Shown: piece by piece, positions 7,090 through 14,780 of the stretch
How positions within the stretch are numbered: the stretch's first letter is position 1
Layout: the number at the start of each line of letters is the position of its first letter
DNA from: JBGPIT01 sp041485125
Lineage (GTDB): Bacteria; Desulfobacterota; Binatia; UTPRO1
Assembly (NCBI GenBank): GCA_041485125.1
Contig: JBGPIT010000009.1
Span: 1-35,415, forward strand
Length of the DNA: 35,415 bases
Direction: 5' to 3'
Translations under genes and position numbers: made by a program
The notes under the pieces: generated by a model
The model's input: only the letters and a program-made list of their open reading frames with translations
Told to the model about the DNA's origin: nothing
Databases searched by the model: none

Positions 7090-8922
7090 TCAGCCCGCCG
7101 GCGCGCGGCGCCGCGCCAGGACCAAGTGCTTCGCGCCCTTCGGGTCGGTGCCGGTGCTGGTCGCGAGCACCTCGATCTCGGCACGATCGGCCGCGGGCAC
7201 CGCGGCGAGCGCGTCGTCCCAGATCAGCACGTAGGCGCCCGGCGCGAGCGGTGCGCTCGCGGAAGTCGGGACGCTGTGGCGATCGCTCTCGTCGTCGTCA
7301 TCGGCGTCGTCGTCGACCTCGGCAGGCGCCTCCGCGCTGGTGACGGCCGCGGCGTTGGCGGAGTCGGCCTCGCCTGGATCCGGTGCGTAGAAGGCCGCGC
7401 CGAAGTCGAAGGTGCCGGGGTGGAAACGCACCGGCGCGCCGGCGGTGCGCCGCTCGACCTCGGCGAGAAAGGGCTTCAGCGTCCGTGCCCGCGCGAGCGG
7501 CGGCTGGAAGACGCTGAACACGAGCGTCCAGAGCGTCATCGCGAAGAGCGTGGAGGCGATGAAGATGCCGGCGGGCCGGCCTGCGGCGATCGCGCGGCGG
7601 AGCGCGACCACGGTGCCGAGCATGAACGCGAGCGTGAAGAGAATGACGACGAGGCGCGTGTCGATGATCGCCTGCACGAGGGGCAGGTTGGCGCGGTCTT
7701 TCGGGTGCAAGAGCGGCCCAACCAGCGCGAACGGCTCGATCCCGAGCGCCTCGAGCAGCACCACCACGAGCGGCGCGATGACGATCGCGCCGGTGACGAG
7801 GGCGAGCGCCTGCGCCGCGCGCCCCTGCAGCCACGCCGGCGGTGCGGCGGCCTCGGCGAGCCGGTCCCACCACCAGCCCGTGAGCAGCGCCGCGGCCGGG
7901 TAGAGCGCCAGCAGGTAGACGCTCCGCTTGGCCGACGCGACCGAGTAGAAGACGAACACGACGGCGAGCCAGACCAGCAAGAAGCCGAGGCGCGGATCGC
8001 GCCGCGCCTCTCGACGCCGTACCGCCGCGACTACCGCCGCGATCACCAAGGGTGTCCACGGCAGCAGTCCCGCTGCGAGCGCGGGGAAGTAGTAGTAGAA
8101 CGGATGCTCGTGGCCGCTCTTCAACGTCGACGCCGCGACGTAGCGGAACACGTTCTCCTTCAGGATCTGCTTCCGGACGAAGGCGTCGCCGCCGGCGTGG
8201 GCCGCCGCGAGGTACCAGCCGCCGACGCAGACGATCACGATCGCGGCGCCGAGGACCGGGTGCAGGCGCGGCAGCACGCGGAGCTTCCCGTAGAGCAGGG
8301 CCGCGACCAGAACGATCAGCCCCGGTAGGACCACGCCGACGGGGCCCTTCACCAGCGCCGCGCAGGCGAGACACACGTACGCGGCGACCGCTTCCCTCAG
8401 GCCGAGCCGTTCGCGCACGAAGCCGCGATAGAGGATCAAGAGACCGAAGGTCATGAAGGCGGTGAGCGCGGCGTCGACGCGCGCCGTCGTCGCGGCGCGG
8501 AGCCATTCGAAGCTCGTCGCGAGGACGATCGCGCCGGTGAAGGCCGCGCCCGGACCGAGCATGCTACTGCCGAACGCCCACACCACCACCACCGCGGCCG
8601 AGGCGAGCACCACCGAGGGCAGGCGCACGGTGAGCTCGGTCGTCGCGCCGACCGCGTTCGACGTCAACGCCGCCAGCCAATGGAACAGCGGCGGTTTGGA
8701 GGCGATCGCGAGACCCTCCCCGGAGGGTCGCCGCGGCAGGACCCACTCGCCGTTCTCGACCATGCGCCGCACGACTAGGCCCTCGCGCGGCTCTCCCTTC
8801 GTGAAGAAGGGCGTCGCGAGCGCGGGCGGAAGATACAAAAGGGCGCATACGCCCAGCAGAAATGCGGCCGCGTATCGCTGTGCGGTGGCTGAACCGAGGC
8901 CGCGTACTCGAGCGGGCGACAC
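7090..8922 (-). CDS. ArnT/PMT-type membrane glycosyltransferase (GT-C fold)
   Basis: About 610 residues with some 10-12 hydrophobic helices. After the first helix comes FFTKGEPREGLVVRRM (E44, R46, E47), the periplasmic acidic motif of the ArnT/PMT family, whose members move a sugar from an undecaprenyl or dolichyl carrier to lipid A, proteins or glycans. ASKPPLFHW, YVCLACAALVKGPVG and ASAKRSVYLLALYPA are further family hallmarks. Near the C-terminus a periplasmic stretch holds a run of Asp (EVDDDADDDDESD), an unusual acidic insert before the last beta-rich segment. The start is probably the GTG at 8922; upstream ATG codons in the open frame would add residues of no family similarity. The acceptor is unknown. 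Its neighbours are envelope genes, so an envelope lipid or glycan acceptor is likely. Confidence 0.88.
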   Translation of the reverse strand: MSPARVRGLGSATAQRYAAAFLLGVCALLYLPPALATPFFTKGEPREGLVVRRMVENGEWVLPRRPSGEGLAIASKPPLFHWLAALTSNAVGATTELTVRLPSVVLASAAVVVVWAFGSSMLGPGAAFTGAIVLATSFEWLRAATTARVDAALTAFMTFGLLILYRGFVRERLGLREAVAAYVCLACAALVKGPVGVVLPGLIVLVAALLYGKLRVLPRLHPVLGAAIVIVCVGGWYLAAAHAGGDAFVRKQILKENVFRYVAASTLKSGHEHPFYYYFPALAAGLLPWTPLVIAAVVAAVRRREARRDPRLGFLLVWLAVVFVFYSVASAKRSVYLLALYPAAALLTGWWWDRLAEAAAPPAWLQGRAAQALALVTGAIVIAPLVVVLLEALGIEPFALVGPLLHPKDRANLPLVQAIIDTRLVVILFTLAFMLGTVVALRRAIAAGRPAGIFIASTLFAMTLWTLVFSVFQPPLARARTLKPFLAEVERRTAGAPVRFHPGTFDFGAAFYAPDPGEADSANAAAVTSAEAPAEVDDDADDDDESDRHSVPTSASAPLAPGAYVLIWDDALAAVPAADRAEIEVLATSTGTDPKGAKHLVLARRRAPAG

Positions 8923-9052
8923 CGCGTCGCCATAGCGTGGATCAGGCGCGAATGCGATGCGGGTAAGGCGGCCGAGCCGACCGGCCGCGTATCGATGCGC
9001 TGCCCGCCGCACAGCTGTGAAAAAAGTTCCAGCGAAATCACCATCGCGGCTG

Positions 9053-9141
9053 TTGAACTTTTGCGTACAGTTTTCTACCATCTCCCGTTGGTGGTGGTGA
9101 TGGGACGGCGATGCGGGTCTTACTTCCGGCCGACGTATAGT
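9053..9141 (+). promoter_or_regulatory. Candidate promoter elements in a divergent intergenic region
   Basis: The 232 bases between the glycosyltransferase start and the next plus-strand gene hold no convincing gene. TTGAAC (about 9053-9058) and TACCAT lie 17 bases apart in the only AT-richer part of the gap. A second -10-like box, TATAGT at 9136-9141, lies 13 bases before the GTG at 9155 and could give a very short leader. Confidence 0.35.
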
Positions 9142-9154
9142 CGCGCGGCTCATC

Positions 9155-9514
9155 GTGTCGCGACCAATCCTGATACTCGTTGCGCTCGCTCTCGGTCTCG
9201 CAGCCGGTTTCCTGCTCGGCGGCATGCGGGCGCGGCTGCGCTCCACGGAGCTGGCCGCGCAAGCGTTGGGGAGCGCGCGTGAGGCGGCCGAGCTGCGCGT
9301 GGAGCGCGACACGCTCGTCGCCGAGCTCGCCGAGAGCCGGCGCACCGCGGGCGAGCTGCAGGCGGAAGCGGACACCGTGAGGAACGATTTGGAAGCGAGG
9401 CTCGCGCGGCTCGAGCAGCTCATCGCCGCGCTGGTTGGTACTCGGCAGCCGGGCGCCGTCGCCCCGACGCCGACGCGATCCCCCGAGGACAAGGAGGTGC
9501 TCGAGGCGAACTGA
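9155..9514 (+). CDS. Small single-pass membrane protein with coiled coil
   Basis: A 119-residue protein with one N-terminal membrane segment (ILILVALALGLAAGFLLGG) directly followed by a long heptad-rich helix (about 30-95) of Ala, Glu, Leu and Arg, then a Pro/Thr-rich tail. The topology resembles YhcB/RmuC-like anchored coiled-coil proteins, but I see no family-specific motif. The start is the GTG at 9155, where the hydrophobic segment begins; no Shine-Dalgarno sequence precedes it. The porin gene lies 115 bases downstream and has its own strong ribosome site. It may be an envelope scaffold or tether; function unknown. Confidence 0.65.
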   Translation: MSRPILILVALALGLAAGFLLGGMRARLRSTELAAQALGSAREAAELRVERDTLVAELAESRRTAGELQAEADTVRNDLEARLARLEQLIAALVGTRQPGAVAPTPTRSPEDKEVLEAN

Positions 9515-9628
9515 TCGAGATCAACCCACGAACGACCAACCACTGGAGCCAGGAGGAGAGGCCTTCGAGGGTCTTCGGATGGTCTTCGAGTTCGAAAAAC
9601 ACTGGCAACCGTTGGAGGAGGGACGAAG

Positions 9629-10924
9629 ATGAGACGATGGGAAACGTTGTCGGTATTGGCGGTGGCCGGGCTGCTCGCGTCGAGCATGCCGGTCTTGGCG
9701 GGCGGGCTCACGCTGGAAGAGCGCGTCGAGCGTCTGGAACGCCGCGGGGAGATGGGAGCGCCACCAGCGGCGCGGCCGGCGGATACCTCGGGCCTGACGG
9801 AGCGCCTCGATCAGCTCGAGGCGATGATCAAGAAGCCGCCGTTCGGCCTCAAGATCGGCGGCATGGTCGTGACGTCGTACATGTACGACTTCAACAGTCC
9901 GGACTCGCGGCAGGTGTCGCTGCGCTCGTTCGACAAGAACCACAACTCGTTCAGCCTCGATCTCTTTCAGCTGCAGATCTCCCGCGATCCGGGCGACGAC
10001 GGCGTGGGATTCGTCACCAAGGTCAACTTCGGCAAGACCGCCGAGCGCATGGCGGCCGACTGGGACGGTGACGGCACCATCGGCAACGTCGCGGAGGAGC
10101 AGAACTCGATCGAGCTCGAGGAGGCGTACATCACGTACAACTTCCCCGGTCTCCCCGAGATCGGCTTCAAGGCCGGTAAGTTCGTGACCCTGCTCGGCGC
10201 CGAGGTGATCGAGTCGCCGCTCAACTACAACATCAGCCGGTCGCTCGCCTTCAGCTTCGCGATTCCATTCACGCACACCGGCGCGCTGGCGGTGTACAAG
10301 CCGGTCGACCAGCTCAGCGTCACCTTGGGCGCGGTCAACGGCTGGGACAACGTCATCGACTCGAACGACGGCAAGAGCGTGCTCGGCAGCATCGTGCTCA
10401 CGCCCGTCGAGCAGTTCTCCATGTCGGTCAACGGCATCTACGGTGCCGAGCAGCCGAACCATGGCAACTCGAAGCGCGGGCTGATCGACGTCGTCGCCAC
10501 CGTGAAGCCGATCGAGAACCTCGCCCTCAGCTTGAACTACGACTACGGCAACGAGACCGCTCTCGCCGGCATCAAAGGCGCCGCCGAGTGGAACGCGTTC
10601 TCCGGCATCGTCGCCCTCGATCTCCCCGACGTCCTCGTGGTGCCGATCGGCTTCGCGCTGCGCGGCGAGTACTTCGACGACAACAACGGGACCCGGCTTC
10701 CGAACGGTCTCCCCGGCGATCCGGCCTTCACCCCCGGGACGTATCAGAACGCCTGGGAGGTCACCGGCACCTTCAAGGTCGTGCTGGCCGAAGGGCTGAT
10801 GTTCCGCACCGAGTATCGCTACGACTCGGCGAAGCACGACCTCTTCGAGAAGGAGCAGCACCTCAGCGGGCACTTCCAAAACGATCAGCACACGATCGCC
10901 GGGGAGCTTTCGTACGTGTTCTAA
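9629..10924 (+). CDS. Porin-like outer-membrane beta-barrel protein
   Basis: The strong ribosome site GGAGGAGGGA lies just before the ATG. Residues 1-24 are a signal peptide (LAVAGLLASSMPVLA). A short coiled coil follows (LEERVERLERR, then LTERLDQLEAMI), as in trimeric porins whose N-terminal coil reaches into the periplasm. The rest (about 70-431) is a barrel of alternating strands, such as KIGGMVVTSYMYDF, ELEEAYITYNFPG and GLMFRTEYRYDS, and ends in Phe (SYVF). The pattern matches the beta-barrel porin-2/DUF1597-type family of 400-450 residues. It should let small solutes cross the outer membrane. The acidic loop DWDGDGTIGNVAEE near residue 150 may bind calcium. A hairpin follows the stop. 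Confidence 0.88.
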   Translation: MRRWETLSVLAVAGLLASSMPVLAGGLTLEERVERLERRGEMGAPPAARPADTSGLTERLDQLEAMIKKPPFGLKIGGMVVTSYMYDFNSPDSRQVSLRSFDKNHNSFSLDLFQLQISRDPGDDGVGFVTKVNFGKTAERMAADWDGDGTIGNVAEEQNSIELEEAYITYNFPGLPEIGFKAGKFVTLLGAEVIESPLNYNISRSLAFSFAIPFTHTGALAVYKPVDQLSVTLGAVNGWDNVIDSNDGKSVLGSIVLTPVEQFSMSVNGIYGAEQPNHGNSKRGLIDVVATVKPIENLALSLNYDYGNETALAGIKGAAEWNAFSGIVALDLPDVLVVPIGFALRGEYFDDNNGTRLPNGLPGDPAFTPGTYQNAWEVTGTFKVVLAEGLMFRTEYRYDSAKHDLFEKEQHLSGHFQNDQHTIAGELSYVF

Positions 10925-10957
10925 ACGACCGGTCGATCCGACCTAGTCGATTCGCAT

Positions 10958-10992
10958 GCGCGGGGCGCGGCCGACCACGGCGCGCCCCGCGC
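10958..10992. terminator. Perfect 12-bp GC hairpin between convergent genes
   Basis: GCGCGGGGCGCG at 10958-10969 pairs base for base with CGCGCCCCGCGC at 10981-10992 around an 11-base loop. It sits 34 bases after the porin stop and 14 bases before the minus-strand stop, so it probably ends transcription from both sides. No U-run follows. Confidence 0.55.
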
Positions 10993-11005
10993 TCACCTCG
11001 CCGGC

Positions 11006-11848
11006 TCAGCTCGCCTCGTCCTCGACCCAACGAATCTTGCGATAGTCGAAGCGCATCTCCTCGAGGATGTTGAACTTGATCACCTCGAAGTAGGGCGAGA
11101 GATCGAAGTCGCGCGGTGTGGTGAGCGTGAGCTTCGAGCGACGGAAGAGCGCGGCGGGGCTGAGCGGGCGGCGCGCCAGCCAGTCGAGCCAGCCGCGATC
11201 GTCGCTGTCGTCCTTCCCCATCACCTCGGGCAGGATCGGGTAGCCGACGCGCGCGAAGGCGCGCGCCAGCATGCTCGAGCAGATCACCTGCGTCGGCAGG
11301 CCGTGCCCGACCTCGAGCGCGGTACGCCGGAAGCGGCTCGGCACCAGGCTCACCGGCAGGAAGTAACGCGCGAGATCGATCAGATTCCGCACGTCGTAGC
11401 GGTAGCCGATCTGCTCGATCACGTCGTCGAGCACCGTCTCGAGATCGTCGCGACGCAGGTTGTACGGCCGGCAGACGCGCATGTTGAAGTCGATGTACTT
11501 CGAGAGCGGCGAGGCGACGACGCCGTCCTCGACCAGCGCCTCGACGATCAGGTGCTGCGCGTCGGCGCCGAACTCCGCCTGCAGGACGTGACGCATCGCC
11601 GGGTTCCGCTGCCACAGCTCGTCGCCGATGTAGACCGCCGAGTGCGACCACGAGCTCTGCGTCAGGTACTTGATCACCTCGCTCACGCGCTGATCGCCCT
11701 CGACCAACACGACGTCACCCTTGCGGATGTGGCTTTGCAGCGCGGCGAGGTCGTTCGGCACCCGGCGTTGATAGCGGCCGAGGGGTTTCGTAAGCAGGTG
11801 CGTCGCGAGCGCGATCAGGCGCGGACGGAAGTCGAGGTCGGGCAGCAT
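11006..11848 (-). CDS. YiiX/YebB-like permuted papain-fold (NlpC/P60 superfamily) protein
   Basis: 280 residues. The segment RKGDVVLVEGDQRVSEVIKY followed by TQSSWSHSAVYIGD is the GD...SHS/A signature of the YiiX/YaeF permuted NlpC/P60 family, with His as a catalytic residue. The Cys sits late, in TQVICSSMLARAFARVGY, as expected for the circular permutation. The family includes lipid-linked and cell-wall amidase or thioesterase-like enzymes. There is no signal peptide, so it is probably cytoplasmic or peripheral to the membrane. I use the ATG at 11848 rather than an upstream in-frame codon at 11923, which would overlap mutY. The two genes are divergent with starts only 43 bases apart. Substrate unknown. 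Confidence 0.82.
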   Translation of the reverse strand: MLPDLDFRPRLIALATHLLTKPLGRYQRRVPNDLAALQSHIRKGDVVLVEGDQRVSEVIKYLTQSSWSHSAVYIGDELWQRNPAMRHVLQAEFGADAQHLIVEALVEDGVVASPLSKYIDFNMRVCRPYNLRRDDLETVLDDVIEQIGYRYDVRNLIDLARYFLPVSLVPSRFRRTALEVGHGLPTQVICSSMLARAFARVGYPILPEVMGKDDSDDRGWLDWLARRPLSPAALFRRSKLTLTTPRDFDLSPYFEVIKFNILEEMRFDYRKIRWVEDEAS

Positions 11849-11891
11849 GCGGCGTCGTCCAGTGCGCTCATTGTACTGACGGAGGTGGTGC

Positions 11892-12629
11892 GTGAGAAGC
11901 AAAAACGCCGCGGGCCTGCGCAACGCTGCGCGTCGGCGGCCGCGGCAGCTGCGTCTCGACCCGGCGCGTCTCGCCGGCTTCCAGCGCCGCTTGCTCCGTT
12001 GGTACGCGCGGCACGGCCGCGACTTGCCCTGGCGCCGTACGCGCGACCCCTATGAGGTCCTCGTCTCCGAGATCATGCTGCAGCAAACGCAAGTGCGTCG
12101 TGTATTGGAGTTCTACCCGCGGTTTCTCGCCCGCTATCCGACCGTGGAGGAGCTCGCCGCGGCGCGCGCGGGCGAGGTGCGCGAGGCATGGCGCGGCCTC
12201 GGCTACTACCGTCGCGCCGACAATCTCTGGCGCACGGCCCGGGTGGTTGCGAAATGCCATGGCGGACGCTTCCCTTCCGAGCCCGCCGACCTCGTGGCGC
12301 TGCCCGGCATCGGCCGCTACACCGCGGGCGCGGTCGCGTCGTTCGCGTTCGGCATGGACGCCGCGATCCTCGACACCAACGCCGCGCGCGTCCTCGGTCG
12401 GGTGTTCGGTCCCGGGCGCGCCGCCGGACGAGTATCGCGCCTGTGGGCGATCGCCGAGGCGGCGATTCCGCGTGGCCGCTGCTACGCCTTCAACCAGGCG
12501 ATCATGGATCTCGGTGCGACGCTCTGCACCGCGCGGCGGCCGGCGTGCCCGCGCTGCCCGGTCCGTCCGGTCTGCGTCACGTACGCCCGCGCGGCCGCAT
12601 GCGCGCCGACGCGCCGGGCTCAGAGATAG
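11892..12629 (+). CDS. mutY: MutY-family adenine glycosylase lacking the C-terminal 8-oxoG domain
   Basis: GGAGG at 11881-11885 sets the GTG start at 11892. Motifs are complete for the catalytic half: E60 (VSEIMLQQTQV), the helix-hairpin-helix LPGIGRYTAGAV at 138-149, catalytic D161 (ILDTNAARV), and the iron-sulfur ligands C212-x6-C219-x2-C222-x5-C228. The protein stops at 245 residues, right after the cluster. The NUDIX-like domain of about 100 residues that lets classical MutY (about 350 aa) recognise 8-oxoguanine is absent. Base excision of mispaired A, or T/G-type activity as in archaeal Mig (about 220 aa), are both possible. The stop overlaps the convergent asd gene by 10 bases. Confidence 0.9.
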   Translation: MRSKNAAGLRNAARRRPRQLRLDPARLAGFQRRLLRWYARHGRDLPWRRTRDPYEVLVSEIMLQQTQVRRVLEFYPRFLARYPTVEELAAARAGEVREAWRGLGYYRRADNLWRTARVVAKCHGGRFPSEPADLVALPGIGRYTAGAVASFAFGMDAAILDTNAARVLGRVFGPGRAAGRVSRLWAIAEAAIPRGRCYAFNQAIMDLGATLCTARRPACPRCPVRPVCVTYARAAACAPTRRAQR

Positions 12630-13705
12630 CCGTCGCGACGGAGCGCTTCGGCGAGCAGCACGGCGCCCTTCGCGGCGCCCATCTTGGTGTTGTGCGAGAC
12701 CAGGACGAACCGTAGCCCGTACGTCCAGAGCTCGTCGGGACGGAGGCGCCCGACCGACGTCGTCATCCCGCCGTCGGCGTCGCGATCGAGCCGGGGCTGC
12801 GGCCGGAACGGATCGTCGAGGACGGTGATGAACTGCGTCGGCGCCGACGGGAGGGCGCCGATCCCCGAGTCGTAGGAGCGCATCGCCTCGGCGGCGTCTG
12901 CGGGTGAGCACGCCGATGCGAGCGAGACCGACACGGCCTCGGTGTGGCCTTCGAGGACCGCGGCGCGCGTGCAGGTCGCGGAGACCACGCACGACGCCGG
13001 CGAGATCGCGCCCTCGCCGAGCGCGCCGAGGATCTTCCGCGTCTCGCGCGCGACCTTCTCTTCCTCGCCGGGAATGAACGGCACCACGTTGTCGATGATG
13101 TCGAGGCCGACGACGCCCGGCGAGCGGCCGGCGCCCGAGATGCCCTGCATCGACGTCATCGCCACCTTCTCGACGCCGAAGCGGTCGGCGAGCGGCTTGA
13201 GCGCGATCGCGAGTCCGGTCGTGGTGCAGTTCGGGATCGGCGCGATAAAGCCGCGCCAGTCACGCCGGCGCCGCTGCGCGTGCAAGAGCGGCGCGTGCGC
13301 GAGGTTCACGCCGGGGATGAGCAGCGGCACGTCGTCCTCGTAGCGGAACGCCGACGCGGTGCTGATGACCGGCCGCCGCTTCGCCCACAGCGGCTCGAGC
13401 TCGCACGCGGGCTCGCTCTCGATCGCGGAGAAGACGATGTCGACCGCTTCGAGATCGAGGTCGTGGCCTGTCGTCATCGGCAGATCCAGCACCGCTTTCG
13501 GCGGCGCCGCGTTGCACCACCAGCGCAGCGCGCCGGTCTTCGCGTCGCGCAGCGCCGTTCCGTACGGCTTGCCCGCCGAGCGCTCCGACGCGGCGACCGC
13601 GGTGATCGCGAACCAGGGATGGTCCCGCAAGGCGTCCACGAATTGCTGACCGGCGATGCCGGTGGCGCCGACGATTGCGACGCGCATCTTCGATGACGAG
13701 GACAA
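12620..13705 (-). CDS. asd: Aspartate-semialdehyde dehydrogenase, archaeal/fungal type
   Basis: Reduces aspartyl phosphate to aspartate semialdehyde with NADPH, the branch point to lysine (diaminopimelate), threonine and methionine. N-terminal VAIVGATGIAG is the Rossmann loop, and IAPIPNCTTTGLAIAL carries the catalytic Cys (about residue 160). QGISGAG and the C-terminal LVSHNTKMGAAKGAVLLAE match the type shared by archaea, yeast and some bacteria rather than the E. coli type. I favour a TTG start at 13705, because GGAAGGAG (complement 13712-13719) lies six bases upstream. The ATG at 13687 is too far from it, but begins the conserved sequence and remains possible. Length is 361 residues, normal for the type. 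Confidence 0.92.
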   Translation of the reverse strand: MSSSSKMRVAIVGATGIAGQQFVDALRDHPWFAITAVAASERSAGKPYGTALRDAKTGALRWWCNAAPPKAVLDLPMTTGHDLDLEAVDIVFSAIESEPACELEPLWAKRRPVISTASAFRYEDDVPLLIPGVNLAHAPLLHAQRRRRDWRGFIAPIPNCTTTGLAIALKPLADRFGVEKVAMTSMQGISGAGRSPGVVGLDIIDNVVPFIPGEEEKVARETRKILGALGEGAISPASCVVSATCTRAAVLEGHTEAVSVSLASACSPADAAEAMRSYDSGIGALPSAPTQFITVLDDPFRPQPRLDRDADGGMTTSVGRLRPDELWTYGLRFVLVSHNTKMGAAKGAVLLAEALRRDGYL

Positions 13706-13726
13706 GGCTCGCTCCTTCCGATCAGT

Positions 13727-13756
13727 GATGTAGCACGCCGCGGCGGCGGCTGTCAC
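13727..13756 (-). promoter_or_regulatory. Candidate asd promoter
   Basis: Reading the minus strand, GTGACA (13751-13756) and TACATC (13727-13732) are 18 bases apart. Transcription would start near 13720, just before the Shine-Dalgarno sequence of the TTG start. Confidence 0.4.
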
Positions 13757-13766
13757 AGCCGCGCCG

Positions 13767-13796
13767 TTGGTCGTCGCTCCGACCGTGTGCTCTAAT
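13767..13796 (+). promoter_or_regulatory. Candidate promoter for the luciferase-like oxidoreductase
   Basis: TTGGTC at 13767-13772 and TCTAAT at 13791-13796 are separated by 18 bases, with TGC before the -10 box (extended -10). It lies back to back with the asd promoter in the 125-base divergent gap. Confidence 0.4.
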
Positions 13797-13830
13797 CCGC
13801 GCGCCGCGTTTTCCGTGGCGAGGAGGAACG

Positions 13831-14775
13831 ATGAGCGAAGATGGCAACGGCGTCGCCTGTGGTCTCTTTTTTCCGCAGGTCGGCGTCGACTTCGACGGTC
13901 TGCTGGAGCGCGCCCGCGCCTGCGAGGACGCCGGCTTCCACTCCATGTGGCTCGCCGACCATTTCTGGGCCCGCGGCATGCGCGACGTCGACCACCTGGA
14001 GATCTGGACCGCGCTCAGCGCCCTCGCCGCCCGCACCACGCGCCTTCGTCTCGGCAGCCTCGTCCTCTGCAACTCGTACCGCAGCCCGGCGCTGGTCGCG
14101 AAGATGGCGTCCTCGCTCGACGCGCTGTCGCACGGTCGTTTCGAGCTCGGCATGGGCGCCGGTTGGATGGACGAGGAGTACCGCGGGTACGGCTACCACT
14201 TCGACACCGTGAGCCGCCGCATCGAGCAGCTCGACGAGGGCCTCGAGGTGATCCGCCGGCTCTTCACCGAGCGTCGCGCGACCTTCCAGGGAAAGTACTA
14301 CGCGCTCGACGAAGCTCCGTGTAATCCCAAACCGGTGCAGAATCCCTACCCGCCGATCACGATCGGCGGCGCCGGCGAGCGGCTGATGCTGCGGGTCGTC
14401 GCCAAGCACGCCGACCGCTGGAACTGTCCGATCAACGCCGCCGACGACATGCCGCACAAGCTTGAGGTCCTGCGCTCGCACTGTGCCGAGATCGGCCGCG
14501 ACCCCGCCACCATCACCGTCTCCGAGCAGATCATCGTCGTCCTCGGCAAGGATCAAGCGGATTTCGAGCAGCGCTTCGCGATGGCGAAGCAGTTCCTCGG
14601 CGGCTTCGCCGACGTCGAAGCGGTCGCCGTCCGCGGCACTCCCGATCAGGTCGTCGAGCAGCTGCGCGCCAAGGTCGCACGCGGCGTCCGCCTCTTCACG
14701 ATGATCTTCGGCGACCTCGCCCCCGCCGAGACCATCCGTCTCTTCGGCGAGAAGGTCCTGCCGCACCTCGACTGA
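13831..14775 (+). CDS. LLM-class (luciferase-like, probably F420-dependent) oxidoreductase
   Basis: 314 residues, one TIM-barrel domain of the bacterial luciferase-like superfamily. Family segments visible are FDGLLERARACEDAGFHSMWLADHF, LRLGSLVLCNSYRSPALVAK, DALSHGRFELGMGAGWMDEEY and PPITIGGAGERLMLRVVAKHAD, in the standard order. Members with GAGWMDEEY and IGGxG usually use coenzyme F420; FMN-dependent members look similar, so the cofactor is inferred. The reaction is hydride transfer to or from a substrate not evident here. GAGGAGGAA just before the ATG is a strong ribosome site. The stop is 5 bases from the convergent LysR gene. No F420 biosynthesis genes are in view. Confidence 0.9.
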   Translation: MSEDGNGVACGLFFPQVGVDFDGLLERARACEDAGFHSMWLADHFWARGMRDVDHLEIWTALSALAARTTRLRLGSLVLCNSYRSPALVAKMASSLDALSHGRFELGMGAGWMDEEYRGYGYHFDTVSRRIEQLDEGLEVIRRLFTERRATFQGKYYALDEAPCNPKPVQNPYPPITIGGAGERLMLRVVAKHADRWNCPINAADDMPHKLEVLRSHCAEIGRDPATITVSEQIIVVLGKDQADFEQRFAMAKQFLGGFADVEAVAVRGTPDQVVEQLRAKVARGVRLFTMIFGDLAPAETIRLFGEKVLPHLD

Positions 14776-14780
14776 CGCGC

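Noticed and set aside
7126..8328. 400-codon plus-strand frame antisense to the glycosyltransferase
   Set aside because: Arg/Asp/Glu-dominated composition typical of a GC-rich shadow.
9597..9622. Sigma-54 element before the porin gene (TGGCAA)
   Set aside because: The -12 half lacks GC at the required spacing.
8923..9711. Upstream extension of the glycosyltransferase frame
   Set aside because: It overlaps the small membrane protein gene and promoter region, and lacks family residues.
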